Below are positions 9,004 to 17,873 of a DNA stretch of 44,585 bases, piece by piece; position 1 is the stretch's first letter, and each line of letters begins with the position of its first letter. The stretch is from Planctomycetota bacterium (GTDB lineage: Bacteria; Planctomycetota; UBA8108; UBA1146; JAJFFE01): contig JAJFFE010000256.1 of NCBI GenBank assembly GCA_021776775.1, positions 1 to 44,585 of the forward strand. The letters run 5' to 3'. The notes beneath the pieces are model-generated. The model saw only the letters and a program-made list of their open reading frames with translations, did no database searches and was not told the DNA's origin. A program made the translations under genes and the position numbers.

Positions 9004-10545
9004 TCAGCGTCTCCAGGTCAGTGGCAGTAGCACGACAAGCACCGCGAAGATCTCGAGCCGGCCGAGCAGCATGCAGAAGATGAGTAGCACCTTCCCGATT
9101 CCGGGAATGGCGGAAAAGTTCTCGACCGGTCCAACCTCGGCGAAGCCGGGGCCGATGTTCCCGATGGTCGCGAGCACGGCGCCGAACGCGGTGATGGCGG
9201 AGTTGTCCTGCGCCGCACGATTGACGCTGGCCGTCGCGTCGAGCGGTTGGAAGTGCAGGATGATGGACATGAGCCCCACCGAGATGAAGAACAGAACGCT
9301 GTAGAGCGCCATGAACCCCATGACGCGCGCCACCACTTCTCGCTCGATACTCTCTCCGCCGACCTTCACGGCGACAACAGCGTGAGGCCGGACGAGTCGC
9401 GCGATCTCGCGGAACCCGTACTTCACCAGCACGACAATGCGGATGACCTTCACGCCACCCCCGGTCGATCCCGCACACCCGCCGCAGATCATGAGCAACA
9501 CGATCACCACGCGGCACGGGTTGGGCCACGCGTCGAAGTCCGCGGTGACGAACCCGGTCGTGGTCACGAGGGCGCTCACTTGGAACAACGCGTAACGAAA
9601 ACAGCCGGAAATCGTGTCGTACTTGGCGAGGTTCTCGGCGGTCCCCTTCCCTGGAAACTGAGAGTAGTAGAGGAGAACGGTGATGAAGGCCGTCGAGAAT
9701 GCGATCAAACCGAAGTAGAAGCGAAACTCGGCATCGCCGAGGTGGCTGAGCCCCTTGCCGAGCGCGAGTCGATAGTGAAGGACGAAGTTGGCGCCGGCCA
9801 GAATCATGAAGACGATAATCACGGAGTCGACGTAGACGCTGGCGTAGTCGGCCACACTGCCGTTCTTGGTCGAGAACCCACCGGTAGCGAGCGTTCCGAA
9901 CGCGTGGCAGCAGGCGTCGTACCAACCCATGGGCGCGACCAGCAACAGTACCTGGATCAAGGTCAAGACGACGTAGACCGACCACAGGATCTTGGCGGTC
10001 TGAGCGATCCGGGGCCGCAGCTTGTCGGCCGTGGGACCCGGGACTTCAGCGCGGAAGATTTGATATCCGCCGGCCCCGAGAAACGGAAGGATCGCCACCG
10101 TCAGCACGACGATGCCCATGCCGCCGAGCCAGTGCGTCATGCTGCGCCAGAACAAGAGCCCTTTGGGCAACGCCTCGATGTCGGTGAGGATGCTGGCGCC
10201 GGTCGTCGAGAAGCCGCTCATCGTTTCGAAGTAGGCGTCGAGGTAGGAGGGGATGCCACCCACCGGAGCGGCCAACCAGAACGGTAACGCCCCGAAGGCG
10301 CTCAAGAGCGCCCAACCCAGGGCAACAATGACGAAGCCTTCGCGTCGTCCGAGTTCGGATCGGTCGCGTCGGAAGCCCCAGAACAAGAGGCCGCCGGTGA
10401 CGAACGAAATGGCGATCGATTTCCAGAACGCCGGAATTTCCTCATGGGAGTCCAGCGCGTACGCCACCCCGAGCGGGCACAGCAGAGTTGCTCCCAGCGT
10501 CATGAGCAACAGTCCACAGATCGAGGCGACCTCAGCCTTCTTCAC
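9004..10545 (-). CDS. trkH: TrkH-type potassium uptake channel subunit
   Basis: 513 residues, the transmembrane pore subunit of the Trk potassium uptake system. The four pore-loop selectivity signatures are visible: GFSTTGAS, LATGGFSTKNGS, TTTGFVTADFDAWP and LATIGNIGPGF; GCAGSTGGGVKVIR follows the third. About ten hydrophobic segments are spread through the protein. The start is GTG at 10545, 13 bp downstream of the trkA stop, so translation is probably coupled. It should work with the cytoplasmic NAD(H)-binding TrkA encoded immediately upstream. Confidence 0.96.
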   Translation of the reverse strand: MKKAEVASICGLLLMTLGATLLCPLGVAYALDSHEEIPAFWKSIAISFVTGGLLFWGFRRDRSELGRREGFVIVALGWALLSAFGALPFWLAAPVGGIPSYLDAYFETMSGFSTTGASILTDIEALPKGLLFWRSMTHWLGGMGIVVLTVAILPFLGAGGYQIFRAEVPGPTADKLRPRIAQTAKILWSVYVVLTLIQVLLLVAPMGWYDACCHAFGTLATGGFSTKNGSVADYASVYVDSVIIVFMILAGANFVLHYRLALGKGLSHLGDAEFRFYFGLIAFSTAFITVLLYYSQFPGKGTAENLAKYDTISGCFRYALFQVSALVTTTGFVTADFDAWPNPCRVVIVLLMICGGCAGSTGGGVKVIRIVVLVKYGFREIARLVRPHAVVAVKVGGESIEREVVARVMGFMALYSVLFFISVGLMSIILHFQPLDATASVNRAAQDNSAITAFGAVLATIGNIGPGFAEVGPVENFSAIPGIGKVLLIFCMLLGRLEIFAVLVVLLPLTWRR

Positions 10546-10558
10546 GAACTACTCACGT

Positions 10559-11926
10559 TCACTTGCTGAAGAGCTTCCGCTTGGAGAAGAGCTTCTCGAC
10601 CGAGTCCATAGCGCTCGGTAGCGCGAAAATCACCACGTGATCGTCAGCTTCCAAGACGGAGTCGCCGGTCGGAATCATGTACTGATCCTTGCGGTAGATG
10701 GCGCCGAGAATCGTACCGGTAGGGAAGGTGATCGACTTGAGATCCCGTCCGATCATAGGCGAATTCTTGACGATAGCGTACTCACGCGCCTCGGCGCCGG
10801 ACTCTCCGAGTCGGGAGACCTGGAAAATGCTGCCGCGACGGATATGACGAAGAATCGCGCTGACGGTCAGCAATCGCGGGTTCACGATGACCCCGAGATC
10901 CAGCGAGCGCAAGATCGGTAGGTATCGAGGCTCCTGCGCAAGAATCGCGATTTGTTCAACACCCTCTTTCTTCAAGAGCATGGCGTTCATCAAGTTCGTC
11001 TCGTCGTTGTCATCGAGAGCCAGATAATAGTCGACGTCTCCGAAGCTGTACTCTTTGCAGAGATCGGGATCACCCACCTCCCCGCAGAGCACCAACGTCT
11101 TCTTCAGCTGTCGCGAGGCCGACTCGGCTAGTTCACGATCTGGCTCGATCAACGTGATGCTCTTCACGCGGCTCTCCAGACGAAGCGCAACGTCGATCGC
11201 GAGCTGGCTTGCCCCGCTGATCAGCAGCCTTGTCACTCGGTGACGCTCGGGCCCCGCAAGCGCGCGAAACTCCTTCGTCGAGCCACGATGAATGAACACG
11301 TAGATGTTGTCGCCAGAGTGCAACTCGGTGTCGCCGTCCGGTATCACGTAGGTACCGTCATGGCGAGAGATCCCTGCGATCAACGCATGCAAATTCTCGC
11401 TGAGACTCGGTAACCCCTTGAGGCGAATACCGTTGAGCGGACTCTTCTCGGAGATCGTAAAACCCCACAGCGAGAGATCGCCTTCCGCGAACCGGGCGTA
11501 GTCGGTGGCGCCAGGGTTTCGTACGAGCCGCGTCAGCAGGTGAGCGGTCGTGTCGATGGAGTTGATCACGACGTCGGCGCCGAGGTCTTCTTTCGACAAC
11601 ACGCCGCCCGCTTCGGTGAACTCCGAGTTCCGAACGCGAACGATGCGTTTCTCCGCACCGAGTTTCCGGGCGATCAGACTGACGACAATATTGGTGCCGT
11701 CTCGATCGGTCACCGCGACGACGAGCGCCGCACCCTCGACTCCCGCGCGCTTCAATATCGACGGCGTCTCGGCGTCGCCAGACACCGCAAGCACGTCGAG
11801 TTTTTCGTCGAGGCGCGCGACGAGCTCGGGGTCACTGTCGACCACCGAAATGTCGTGTCCTTCTTCGGTAAGCTGCTCCGCCAGGTGAAAGCCGACAACT
11901 CCGGCTCCGACGATCACGATACGCAT
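10559..11926 (-). CDS. trkA: TrkA, NAD-binding regulatory subunit of the potassium uptake system
   Basis: 455 residues from ATG 11926, which opens directly on the Rossmann strand MRIVIVGAGVVGFHLAEQL (GxGxxG); the frame continues upstream to 12046, but those 40 residues have no resemblance to the family. It contains two RCK halves: N-half nucleotide fold ending at DSDPEL, second fold LLISGASQLAIDVALRL ending at LIEPDRE, each followed by a TrkA_C regulatory domain (about 135-220 and 360-450). Length is that of a duplicated TrkA (~455). It gates TrkH according to nucleotide binding. It is first gene of the trkA-trkH-GNAT operon. Confidence 0.96.
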   Translation of the reverse strand: MRIVIVGAGVVGFHLAEQLTEEGHDISVVDSDPELVARLDEKLDVLAVSGDAETPSILKRAGVEGAALVVAVTDRDGTNIVVSLIARKLGAEKRIVRVRNSEFTEAGGVLSKEDLGADVVINSIDTTAHLLTRLVRNPGATDYARFAEGDLSLWGFTISEKSPLNGIRLKGLPSLSENLHALIAGISRHDGTYVIPDGDTELHSGDNIYVFIHRGSTKEFRALAGPERHRVTRLLISGASQLAIDVALRLESRVKSITLIEPDRELAESASRQLKKTLVLCGEVGDPDLCKEYSFGDVDYYLALDDNDETNLMNAMLLKKEGVEQIAILAQEPRYLPILRSLDLGVIVNPRLLTVSAILRHIRRGSIFQVSRLGESGAEAREYAIVKNSPMIGRDLKSITFPTGTILGAIYRKDQYMIPTGDSVLEADDHVVIFALPSAMDSVEKLFSKRKLFSK

Positions 11927-12107
11927 AGCTGAGTCACTCTTATCTGACCGACCTAACCCGAAGGGAGGTCCGATCTCTTCATGGAGAGCAGGTGAGCTCG
12001 TTGAACCCTGGGAAGGTGAGACTCCGTCGAAGGCCGCGCCCAACACTCCGAGCGGAGCGTTGCGGCTCGATGATCCGCCTTCTAGTCCGGGCTAGCGTGG
12101 TAGCTAG

Positions 12108-12899
12108 CTAGTACTCCTTGAGCGTTCGCGCACCGGCTAAAGCCTTCTTCGCCCACTCACGATCGAGTTCGCCTCGGATCTTCAACGTGCGAAGTGTAAA
12201 GCCGGTGTTCTTCCAGACGAAGCCGACGCGCCCCCCAAGCGGAGGCTTCTTGATCTTCTTCGAACGGCGATGCTGCCCGATCGTCGTCGCTTCACCACTC
12301 TTGGCGTCGAGTTCTACTCCAAGGTCGAGGTCGCGCATCTTGGTCAGCCATGCGGTCGGATCTCGCTGGAATTCCTTGCTCTTCGCCCCGTACGTTTTCA
12401 CACCCCGACGCTTGTGCAACAAGTGAACCCCGAGATTCGACCCGATGAATTCCTTCGCTGACGCATGCGCGAGCACGAGCAAGCTAGCCCCGTGAGCGAC
12501 GAAATTGAACTTCGTCTTGGCCGTCACCTTGACGGAGCCCTTGAAGTGCGGACGGAGGAAGAAGCTACCTTCGTTACGCCCCTCGAAACATGAGTAGAGC
12601 TTCTGGTCCTCGTTGAGCTTGTTCGCCATCGCCCCGTTGTAGAACACCGCGTTCTCTTTGCGGGGCACTTTGACATCTTCGACGTCTTGAAAGAAACGAT
12701 CCGCGTAGCGGTATTCCACTTCCAAGATCTTGCCGTCGTACGACGCAATCTTGGCGTACGTAATGTCCTCGAGGTGCTCGATGATCTGTTGCGTGAGTAG
12801 CGCTTCGGCGTCGGGTTTGGGCTCGGCCTCATCTTGATGAGCAACCGGGGCCGCCAGTGTCAGCGCGATGATCGACACCGCCACATATCCTGCTCCCAT
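12108..12899 (-). CDS. Secreted protein of unknown function
   Basis: 263 residues from the ATG at 12899, chosen because AGGAGGAA lies 8 nt upstream and the protein then starts with a signal peptide (MGAGYVAVSIIALTLAAPVA). An alternative ATG at 12941 would add 14 residues translated from the ribosome-site region. The rest is rich in Lys and aromatic residues and looks like a beta-sandwich; the end segment GRVGFVWKNTGFTLRTLKIRGELD resembles the last strands of laminin-G/DUF1080-type jelly rolls, but this is weak. No catalytic motif is recognised. Divergent to the membrane protein at 13113. Confidence 0.8.
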   Translation of the reverse strand: MGAGYVAVSIIALTLAAPVAHQDEAEPKPDAEALLTQQIIEHLEDITYAKIASYDGKILEVEYRYADRFFQDVEDVKVPRKENAVFYNGAMANKLNEDQKLYSCFEGRNEGSFFLRPHFKGSVKVTAKTKFNFVAHGASLLVLAHASAKEFIGSNLGVHLLHKRRGVKTYGAKSKEFQRDPTAWLTKMRDLDLGVELDAKSGEATTIGQHRRSKKIKKPPLGGRVGFVWKNTGFTLRTLKIRGELDREWAKKALAGARTLKEY

Positions 12900-13112
12900 G
12901 AACACGTCTTCCTCCTCGAGATCTGAGAAGCGAATCATCATAGTTCAATCGACGGGAAGCCGTGAAGCGGGAACGTAGAAGGTCCGCAACATGGCTCTCA
13001 ATCCCATACCCCACAAAGCTTTACGTAAGCTGGTCGAACTCGCCGACCGGCGTAATTCGCATCGCCGGAGTAGACTTCAGGGAGATAGTATCCCAGGAAG
13101 GTCCTCACTCTT

Positions 13113-13598
13113 ATGCACAAGCGCCGTAGCAGCCTCCCGAACCCGAGACTGCAGCTGAAGATGATCCTGCTCTTCATCTGCACGGGCCTCGTCGGGTTGA
13201 TCGCCCAATACGTCTTCACACTCTATGCCGTGTTCGATCTCGAGGCGATGTATCCAGACAACCGCGACTACAGCGTCATGGTCACGGACATCATGTGGCA
13301 CCAAATGCTCGTCAGCGCATGCTTCATGGTTCCCCTGACACTCTCCGCGGGAATCGTGGTCACGCATCGCGTTGCCGGGCCGACTTACCGCTTCACGAAG
13401 TACCTTCGGGAACTCACGAGTGAAGGCTTCTCGCGCCCGTGTAGCATTCGCGACGGAGATGAGTTTGGTGAGCTGTGCGAGGCGATCAACACCGCCGTCG
13501 CGAGCCTGCGCCAAGACGCAACGGTCGAAGAGAACTCGACGGAACCTGCCGACTCCGTCGAGAGTTCGACTCCAGCGGACGAAGTCGTCTCCGCCTGA
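13113..13598 (+). CDS. Small membrane protein with two TM helices and a HAMP-like domain
   Basis: 161 residues. TM1 is at about 17-40 (MILLFICTGLVGLIAQYV) and TM2 at about 65-88 (MLVSACFMVPLTLSAGIVV), with a short Asp/Tyr-rich outer loop between. After TM2 comes HRVAGPTYRFTKYLREL and then DGDEFGELCEAINTAVASLR, the pattern of a HAMP linker with its conserved DE-F/L and coiled second helix. An acidic Ser/Pro/Glu tail follows. There is no kinase or methyl-accepting output domain, so it is a stand-alone HAMP-type protein, perhaps a partner of a sensor elsewhere. AGGAAGG lies 11 nt before the ATG. Ends against a hairpin shared with the convergent galM-like gene. Confidence 0.82.
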   Translation: MHKRRSSLPNPRLQLKMILLFICTGLVGLIAQYVFTLYAVFDLEAMYPDNRDYSVMVTDIMWHQMLVSACFMVPLTLSAGIVVTHRVAGPTYRFTKYLRELTSEGFSRPCSIRDGDEFGELCEAINTAVASLRQDATVEENSTEPADSVESSTPADEVVSA

Positions 13599-13613
13599 GT
13601 TCGGTCGAGCTTC

Positions 13614-13675
13614 ACGTGAGATGAACCCGGGCCCGTCGCCGCGCGCGATCGACCCGGGTGCTTCTCATCTCACGT
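13614..13675. terminator. Bidirectional hairpin between convergent genes
   Basis: An 11-bp outer stem (13614-13624 with 13665-13675) continues into a 7-bp GC stem (ACCCGGG 13625-13631 with CCCGGGT 13653-13659), with a 5-nt bulge on one side. It sits between the HAMP-like gene (+) and the epimerase gene (-), so it can stop both. There is no clear T-run on either side. Confidence 0.7.
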
Positions 13676-13688
13676 TCCGTGCGACGGC

Positions 13689-14822
13689 TCAATCTACCGA
13701 GAACTTGTGCACGGTCGTCTGCAGGTACGTTTCGTTCGGCTCCAACCAGATATCCGGAAAGTCGGGCTGGTTCGGGGAGTCGGGGAAGTGCTGCGTCTCG
13801 AGACAGAGCGCGCCCCGCTGAACGTACGTCTTGCCGTCCTTGCCAATCTGTCCGTTGAGGAAGTTCCCGGTGTAGAACTGCAGTCCGGGCTCTGAGGTAT
13901 GAATCTCCATGACCCGGCCTGACGCCGGTTCCCGAAGACGACACGCTAGCCTGGTGTCGCCGTCACCGTCGAGAACGAAGTTGTGGTCGTATCCGAGCGC
14001 GGCCGATTCGGCGACGTCGTCGAGGTGTAGCCCGACCGGCTTCGGCTCGCGAAAGTCGAGGGCGGTGCCGTTGACGTTGGCGAGCTGGCCGGTGGGAATC
14101 AAAGTGTCGTCGGTCGGGGTGTAACGACTCGCGAAGATCTTCAGCTCGTGGTCGAGAACGGTGCCAACCCCCGCACCGGCCAAGTTGAAGTAGCTGTGAT
14201 GCGTCAAGTTCACCGGCGTCGTTTGGTCGGTCTTCGCTTCGTAGTGAATCGTCAGCTGGTTGCTGTTGTCGAGGGTGTACGTGACCGCGACATCGAGATT
14301 GCCGGGATACCCCTCTTCCCCGTCAGGGCTCCGGTACTCGAAACGGACCGACTGCGACATCGGGGTGCTGCTCGCGGCGGAGGTCCAAACGACCTTGTCG
14401 AGTCCTCGCACACCACCGTGGAGATGGTTCGGCTCATTGTTCGTCGCCAAGTCGTACTGCTTGCCGCCGATTTCGAAACGACCCTTGGCAATGCGATTGG
14501 CGACACGACCGGCCGTGCACCCAAAGTACTGGTTCGCTTCGGATTCGTATCCGGCGACCGAGTCGAATCCGAGGACCACGTCCGCGAGAACGCCGTCGCG
14601 ATCCGGAACATGAAGTTCGACGAGCGTAGCGCCGAACTCGGCGACTCTAGCGACCACTCCATTGGCGTTGATGAGCGTGTAGCTCGATACCGCGACGCCG
14701 TCCTGTGTCGTACCGAACTGCTGAGCCACCGGGGTCTGCCGCCCTTCCACTGTCACCGGAGTCGCGCACCCGCCAATCAGCGAGCAAGTACCGAACACCA
14801 TCAACCAAATCGAGACGTTCAT
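13689..14822 (-). CDS. galM: Aldose 1-epimerase (mutarotase) with lipoprotein signal
   Basis: 377 residues from the ATG at 14822, which has AGGGGGTG upstream and begins MNVSIWLMVFGTCSLIGGC, a signal peptide with a lipobox-like IGGC; the frame runs on to 15098 but that extension is Arg-rich and unlike the family. Mutarotase signatures are present in order: NRIAKGRF, NEPNHLHGG (catalytic-site His), HHSYFNLAG (second His), ALGYDHNFVL, and the C-terminal ALCLETQHFPDSPN with the catalytic Glu. It interconverts alpha and beta anomers of hexoses. A lipoprotein signal implies action outside the cytoplasm, probably on sugars released in the periplasm; the export is inferred from sequence only. Divergent to the Sec redoxin gene. 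Confidence 0.93.
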   Translation of the reverse strand: MNVSIWLMVFGTCSLIGGCATPVTVEGRQTPVAQQFGTTQDGVAVSSYTLINANGVVARVAEFGATLVELHVPDRDGVLADVVLGFDSVAGYESEANQYFGCTAGRVANRIAKGRFEIGGKQYDLATNNEPNHLHGGVRGLDKVVWTSAASSTPMSQSVRFEYRSPDGEEGYPGNLDVAVTYTLDNSNQLTIHYEAKTDQTTPVNLTHHSYFNLAGAGVGTVLDHELKIFASRYTPTDDTLIPTGQLANVNGTALDFREPKPVGLHLDDVAESAALGYDHNFVLDGDGDTRLACRLREPASGRVMEIHTSEPGLQFYTGNFLNGQIGKDGKTYVQRGALCLETQHFPDSPNQPDFPDIWLEPNETYLQTTVHKFSVD

Positions 14823-15075
14823 CGAGCACCCCCTGCACTGGTTTCCGCGGCCACCGTAGCGAAACCGACGGCGCGCGATAAGACGGATAGGAGCGAAATG
14901 TCTCCCACCGGTGAACAAACCGTCGCAGCTGCCAACGTAGCGGCTGCGACGATCGGTCGAAAAGCTCCGGCCCTGGCGAGAGCCGACTCGCACCGCAACG
15001 TTTAGCATCCGCTTGCGAAAGCGCCGCGTGCGGCTTGAATGGAGCCGTGAACACTCCAAGAATCGAAGGTGCGAC

Positions 15076-16491
15076 ATGATCTCGCTCACCCTGATCACGG
15101 CTCTCCTCAGCCTGAACCCGGCCGCGGCAGCGCCACTCGATCAAGCGACCGCTACGTCAGACTGGGCCTTCCCCAGTGTCAACCTGGACGTCGGTCAACA
15201 GCTGCCAAACTTCGCCTTGCCCACAACAGCGAGCGACGGTCCGATCCACCTCTACGACTTGCTCGACGGCAAGAAGACTGTCCTTCACATCTTCGCTTCG
15301 TGGTGAGCTGGCTGTCGACGACACGTGCCCGGGTGGCACGCCGCAACCAAAGACGTCCGCGCCAAGGGTGACATACAGTTCTTGGGAATCGTCCAAGAGC
15401 AGCATGGAGATCGCGCAAAACTGTTCATGCAGTGGAAGCAGATGGGTTGGCCCATCATGGTCGACTCCCTCAACCTGCTCGGCGTCACCGTGGTGCCGAT
15501 CACGCTGCTGATCGACGAGAACGGTGTGATCGTCAAGAAGGCGAACCGCGCGAGCGCCGTCGGCGAGTTCTTGGCGCGACCCGCCGCTGAACGAACCGAG
15601 ATCGATCGCATCGCCCCAGACTTCCGCGCCATGATGGCGAAAGCGAAGAGTGCCCGGGATCATCGAACCGTGGGCGACGCCATGTTCTTGTTCGGTACCG
15701 ACACTCGCCGGTGGGACGCTGCCATCGAAGTGTATCGGCAAGCGATCAAACTCGACCCGAAAGATCCCACCGCGCGCTTTCGGCTTGGCGTGACGTTGCG
15801 CCGTCGCTACGAAACCGAAACTCGACGAGGAACCGACTTCGGGGCGGCGGTTGACGCCTGGCGCGAGGCGCTCGATATCAATCCCAACAACTACATCTGG
15901 CGGCGGAGGATTCAGCAGTACGGTCCGGCGCTCGCGAAGCCATACCCGTTCTACGATTGGGTTGCGCAGGCGAACAAAGACATCACTTCCCGCGGCGAAG
16001 TTCCGACCGCACTGAGCGCGCCGCTCACCGATTCCGAGTCGCTGTCGAAGAAGCCGTTCGTGGCACAGAACGAAGAGCCCGAGAACCCGGATCCGAACGG
16101 TCGCATCGATACCGACGAGAAGCGGTGGATCCGCATTGAATCCGCGGTGGCGCCAGCCATGGGCCGGTCCGACCCCGCGTTGCGCGTTCACGTCGTGCTG
16201 CGCGCCGATGACAAACGGAAGATTCATTGGAACAACGAGTCGGAGCCGCTGCGGATCTGGTTCGACACTCCGGCCGGGTGGAAGATCAATCGATCACTCA
16301 GTGTCGTCGCCAATAGCACTACCGCCACGAGCGATGAACTGCGCCGCATCGAGGTCGAACTCCAGCCGCCGGCGAACAGCACGGTCGCTCGCCTTCGGGG
16401 GTACGCTCTCTACAACGTCTGCGAAGGAGCCGGCGGCACCTGTCGCTTCCTGCGTCAAGACTTCGTCGTAGAACTCAACGCCGCTCGTTAG
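15076..16491 (+). CDS. Probable selenoprotein: secreted redoxin (thioredoxin fold, UxxC) with TPR-like and C-terminal beta domains
   Basis: 471 residues if the in-frame TGA at 15304-15306 is read as selenocysteine (residue 77). Before it the frame reads KKTVLHIFASW; after it, without any shift, AGCRRHVPGWH. This reproduces the thioredoxin/TlpA motif FASWCxxC with Sec for the first Cys and Cys80 for the second. The fold then continues (IQFLGIVQEQH, PIMVDSLNLLGV, and the cis-Pro segment VVPITLLIDENG). Residues ~195-290 look like TPR helices (WDAAIEVYRQAIKLDP, AAVDAWREALDINPNN). The C-terminal ~120 residues are beta-rich (VHVVLRADDKRKIHW, FLRQDFVVEL), somewhat like the N-terminal domain of DsbD. 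A signal peptide (MISLTLITALLSLNPAAAA) places it outside the cytoplasm. The ATG at 15076 has GAAGG upstream. A conventional annotation would call a 76-residue fragment plus a separate gene at 15325. Confidence 0.82.
15304..15340 (+). promoter_or_regulatory. Candidate bacterial SECIS element with its Sec TGA codon
   Basis: The TGA is at 15304-15306. A 6-bp perfect stem CGTGCC (15324-15329) with GGCACG (15335-15340) closes the loop CGGGT; loop position 2 is G and the loop begins 23 nt after the TGA. These values fall inside the generally described bacterial SECIS range (short upper stem, G in the first two loop positions, loop about 16-37 nt from UGA). It lies inside the coding region, as expected for bacteria. 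Not folded by computer. Confidence 0.55.
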
Positions 16492-16501
16492 CCCGCCCGT
16501 T

Positions 16502-16530
16502 GTAGCCCGGGCCATGATGATCCGGGCTAC
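16502..16530 (+). terminator. Hairpin downstream of the Sec redoxin gene
   Basis: A 9-bp perfect stem, GTAGCCCGG (16502-16510) with CCGGGCTAC (16522-16530), loop of 11 nt, starts 11 nt after the stop codon. No T-run follows, so it may be an mRNA 3' end stabiliser or a weak terminator. Confidence 0.5.
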
Positions 16531-16613
16531 CCTGGTGAGCGCGATCGGAATCGGGTACTTACGGGTTTCCATCCGGACCCGTTACGCTCCCACGCCTTCG
16601 AGGATGTCCCGCC

Positions 16614-17699
16614 ATGACCCAGCCGTCTCCACGCATCGCCGGCTACGATGTCGCTCGAGCCCTCGCGATTCTGGGGATGATCGTCGTGAATTTCGACGTC
16701 AGCATCACGGGCGGGAACACGATCGGCGAGACGACCACGCTCGAGCGATTCGCTCAGAGCTTCCAAGGGCGCGCATCGGCCCTGTTCGTGGTACTCGCCG
16801 GAGTCGGGCTGTCGCTCATGACGCGGCGAGCCCGCGAACAAGGAGGCGACGCGCTCCGCGTGGCGAGGCGTCGCATCATCAAACGGGCGCTCTTCTTCTT
16901 CGTCGTCGGCGTCGCGTTTCTTCCGCTCTGGTCCGGGGACATCCTTCACTACTACGGCGTGTTCTTCTTGGTCGGAGCCGTACTCTTCGCCGCAAGAGAT
17001 GCCACCCTGTGGGCGGTGGCCGCAGTGGCACCGATCGTGTTCGTGGTGATGTTGACCACCTTGGATTACAACGCCGGCTGGGTGTGGAGTGAACTACGCT
17101 ACGAAGGTTTGTGGACCGCAGAGGGCTTCGTCCGCAACACGTTCTTCAACGGATTTCACCCCGTCGTGCCTTGGATCGCGTTCTTCGCTGTAGGGATTTG
17201 GCTGGGACGCCGCACGATGAATTCAACGTTCATTCGGTACCTTGCGTTCATCGGCATCGCGGGAATGATGCTGGTCGACCTTTGGCAAGAGTACGGCATT
17301 GCTCAACTCTTGACCCACTACCAGGAGGGCAGCGAGTCCGACTTGGCCGTGGCGATCGGGACGACGTCGATGCCGCCGGTGCCGATGTACATTCTCAAGG
17401 GTTCGTTCGGGGCTGTCGGCGTTATCGGTATCTCCATGATCTTGATCGAACGGCTCGGGGAAAAAGCCTTGGCCCCTCTGATCGCGACTGGACAGCTCGC
17501 GTTCACGCACTACATCGGCCACGTAGTGATCGGGCTCGGTGCGCTCGAAGCGCTGGGCAAGCTCGAGAACGGGACCATCGAGATAGCTCTCACCGGAGCG
17601 CTGGCGTACTCGGCCGCCGCCGTCGTCTTCTCGACCGTGTGGCGTCGCCACTACGATCGAGGACCGTTGGAGTGGGTCCTGCGCAAGATCGCGCCCTGA
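16614..17699 (+). CDS. DUF418/YeiB-like multi-pass membrane protein (acyltransferase-related)
   Basis: 361 residues with about ten hydrophobic segments. The N-terminus (RIAGYDVARALAILGMIVVNF) and FQGRASALFVVLAGVGLSLM are the hallmark of the heparan-alpha-glucosaminide acetyltransferase/DUF418 superfamily, and the C-terminal part (LIATGQLAFTHYIGHVVIG, WRRHYDRGPLEWVLRKI) is the DUF418 signature. Members sit in the inner membrane and are thought to move acyl groups across it or act in antibiotic/envelope processes, but activity is mostly unproven. GAGGATG lies about 8 nt before the ATG. It follows the Sec redoxin by 122 bp on the same strand. Confidence 0.88.
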   Translation: MTQPSPRIAGYDVARALAILGMIVVNFDVSITGGNTIGETTTLERFAQSFQGRASALFVVLAGVGLSLMTRRAREQGGDALRVARRRIIKRALFFFVVGVAFLPLWSGDILHYYGVFFLVGAVLFAARDATLWAVAAVAPIVFVVMLTTLDYNAGWVWSELRYEGLWTAEGFVRNTFFNGFHPVVPWIAFFAVGIWLGRRTMNSTFIRYLAFIGIAGMMLVDLWQEYGIAQLLTHYQEGSESDLAVAIGTTSMPPVPMYILKGSFGAVGVIGISMILIERLGEKALAPLIATGQLAFTHYIGHVVIGLGALEALGKLENGTIEIALTGALAYSAAAVVFSTVWRRHYDRGPLEWVLRKIAP

Positions 17700-17873
17700 C
17701 GGCTTCCTCTCTCAGACGAATCCGGCTCCCGTAATCAATTCATCGAACGTCACTTATCCGAATTCCTGCAAGTCCGTGAGACGCGCATGACCAACGCTCT
17801 CCATCATCGGTCGTACCTTCGAACAACGACTCAACGACCCACTCATGAACGACGAACGCAGAGCCCTCCTCCT

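Noticed and set aside
14148..15005. Long plus-strand frame over the epimerase gene
   Set aside because: Antisense shadow of a gene with clear mutarotase motifs; charged, motif-free translation.
15304..15330. Frameshift or true stop splitting the redoxin into two genes
   Set aside because: The frame does not change across 15306 and conserved residues sit on both sides of the TGA, so Sec read-through explains the data better.
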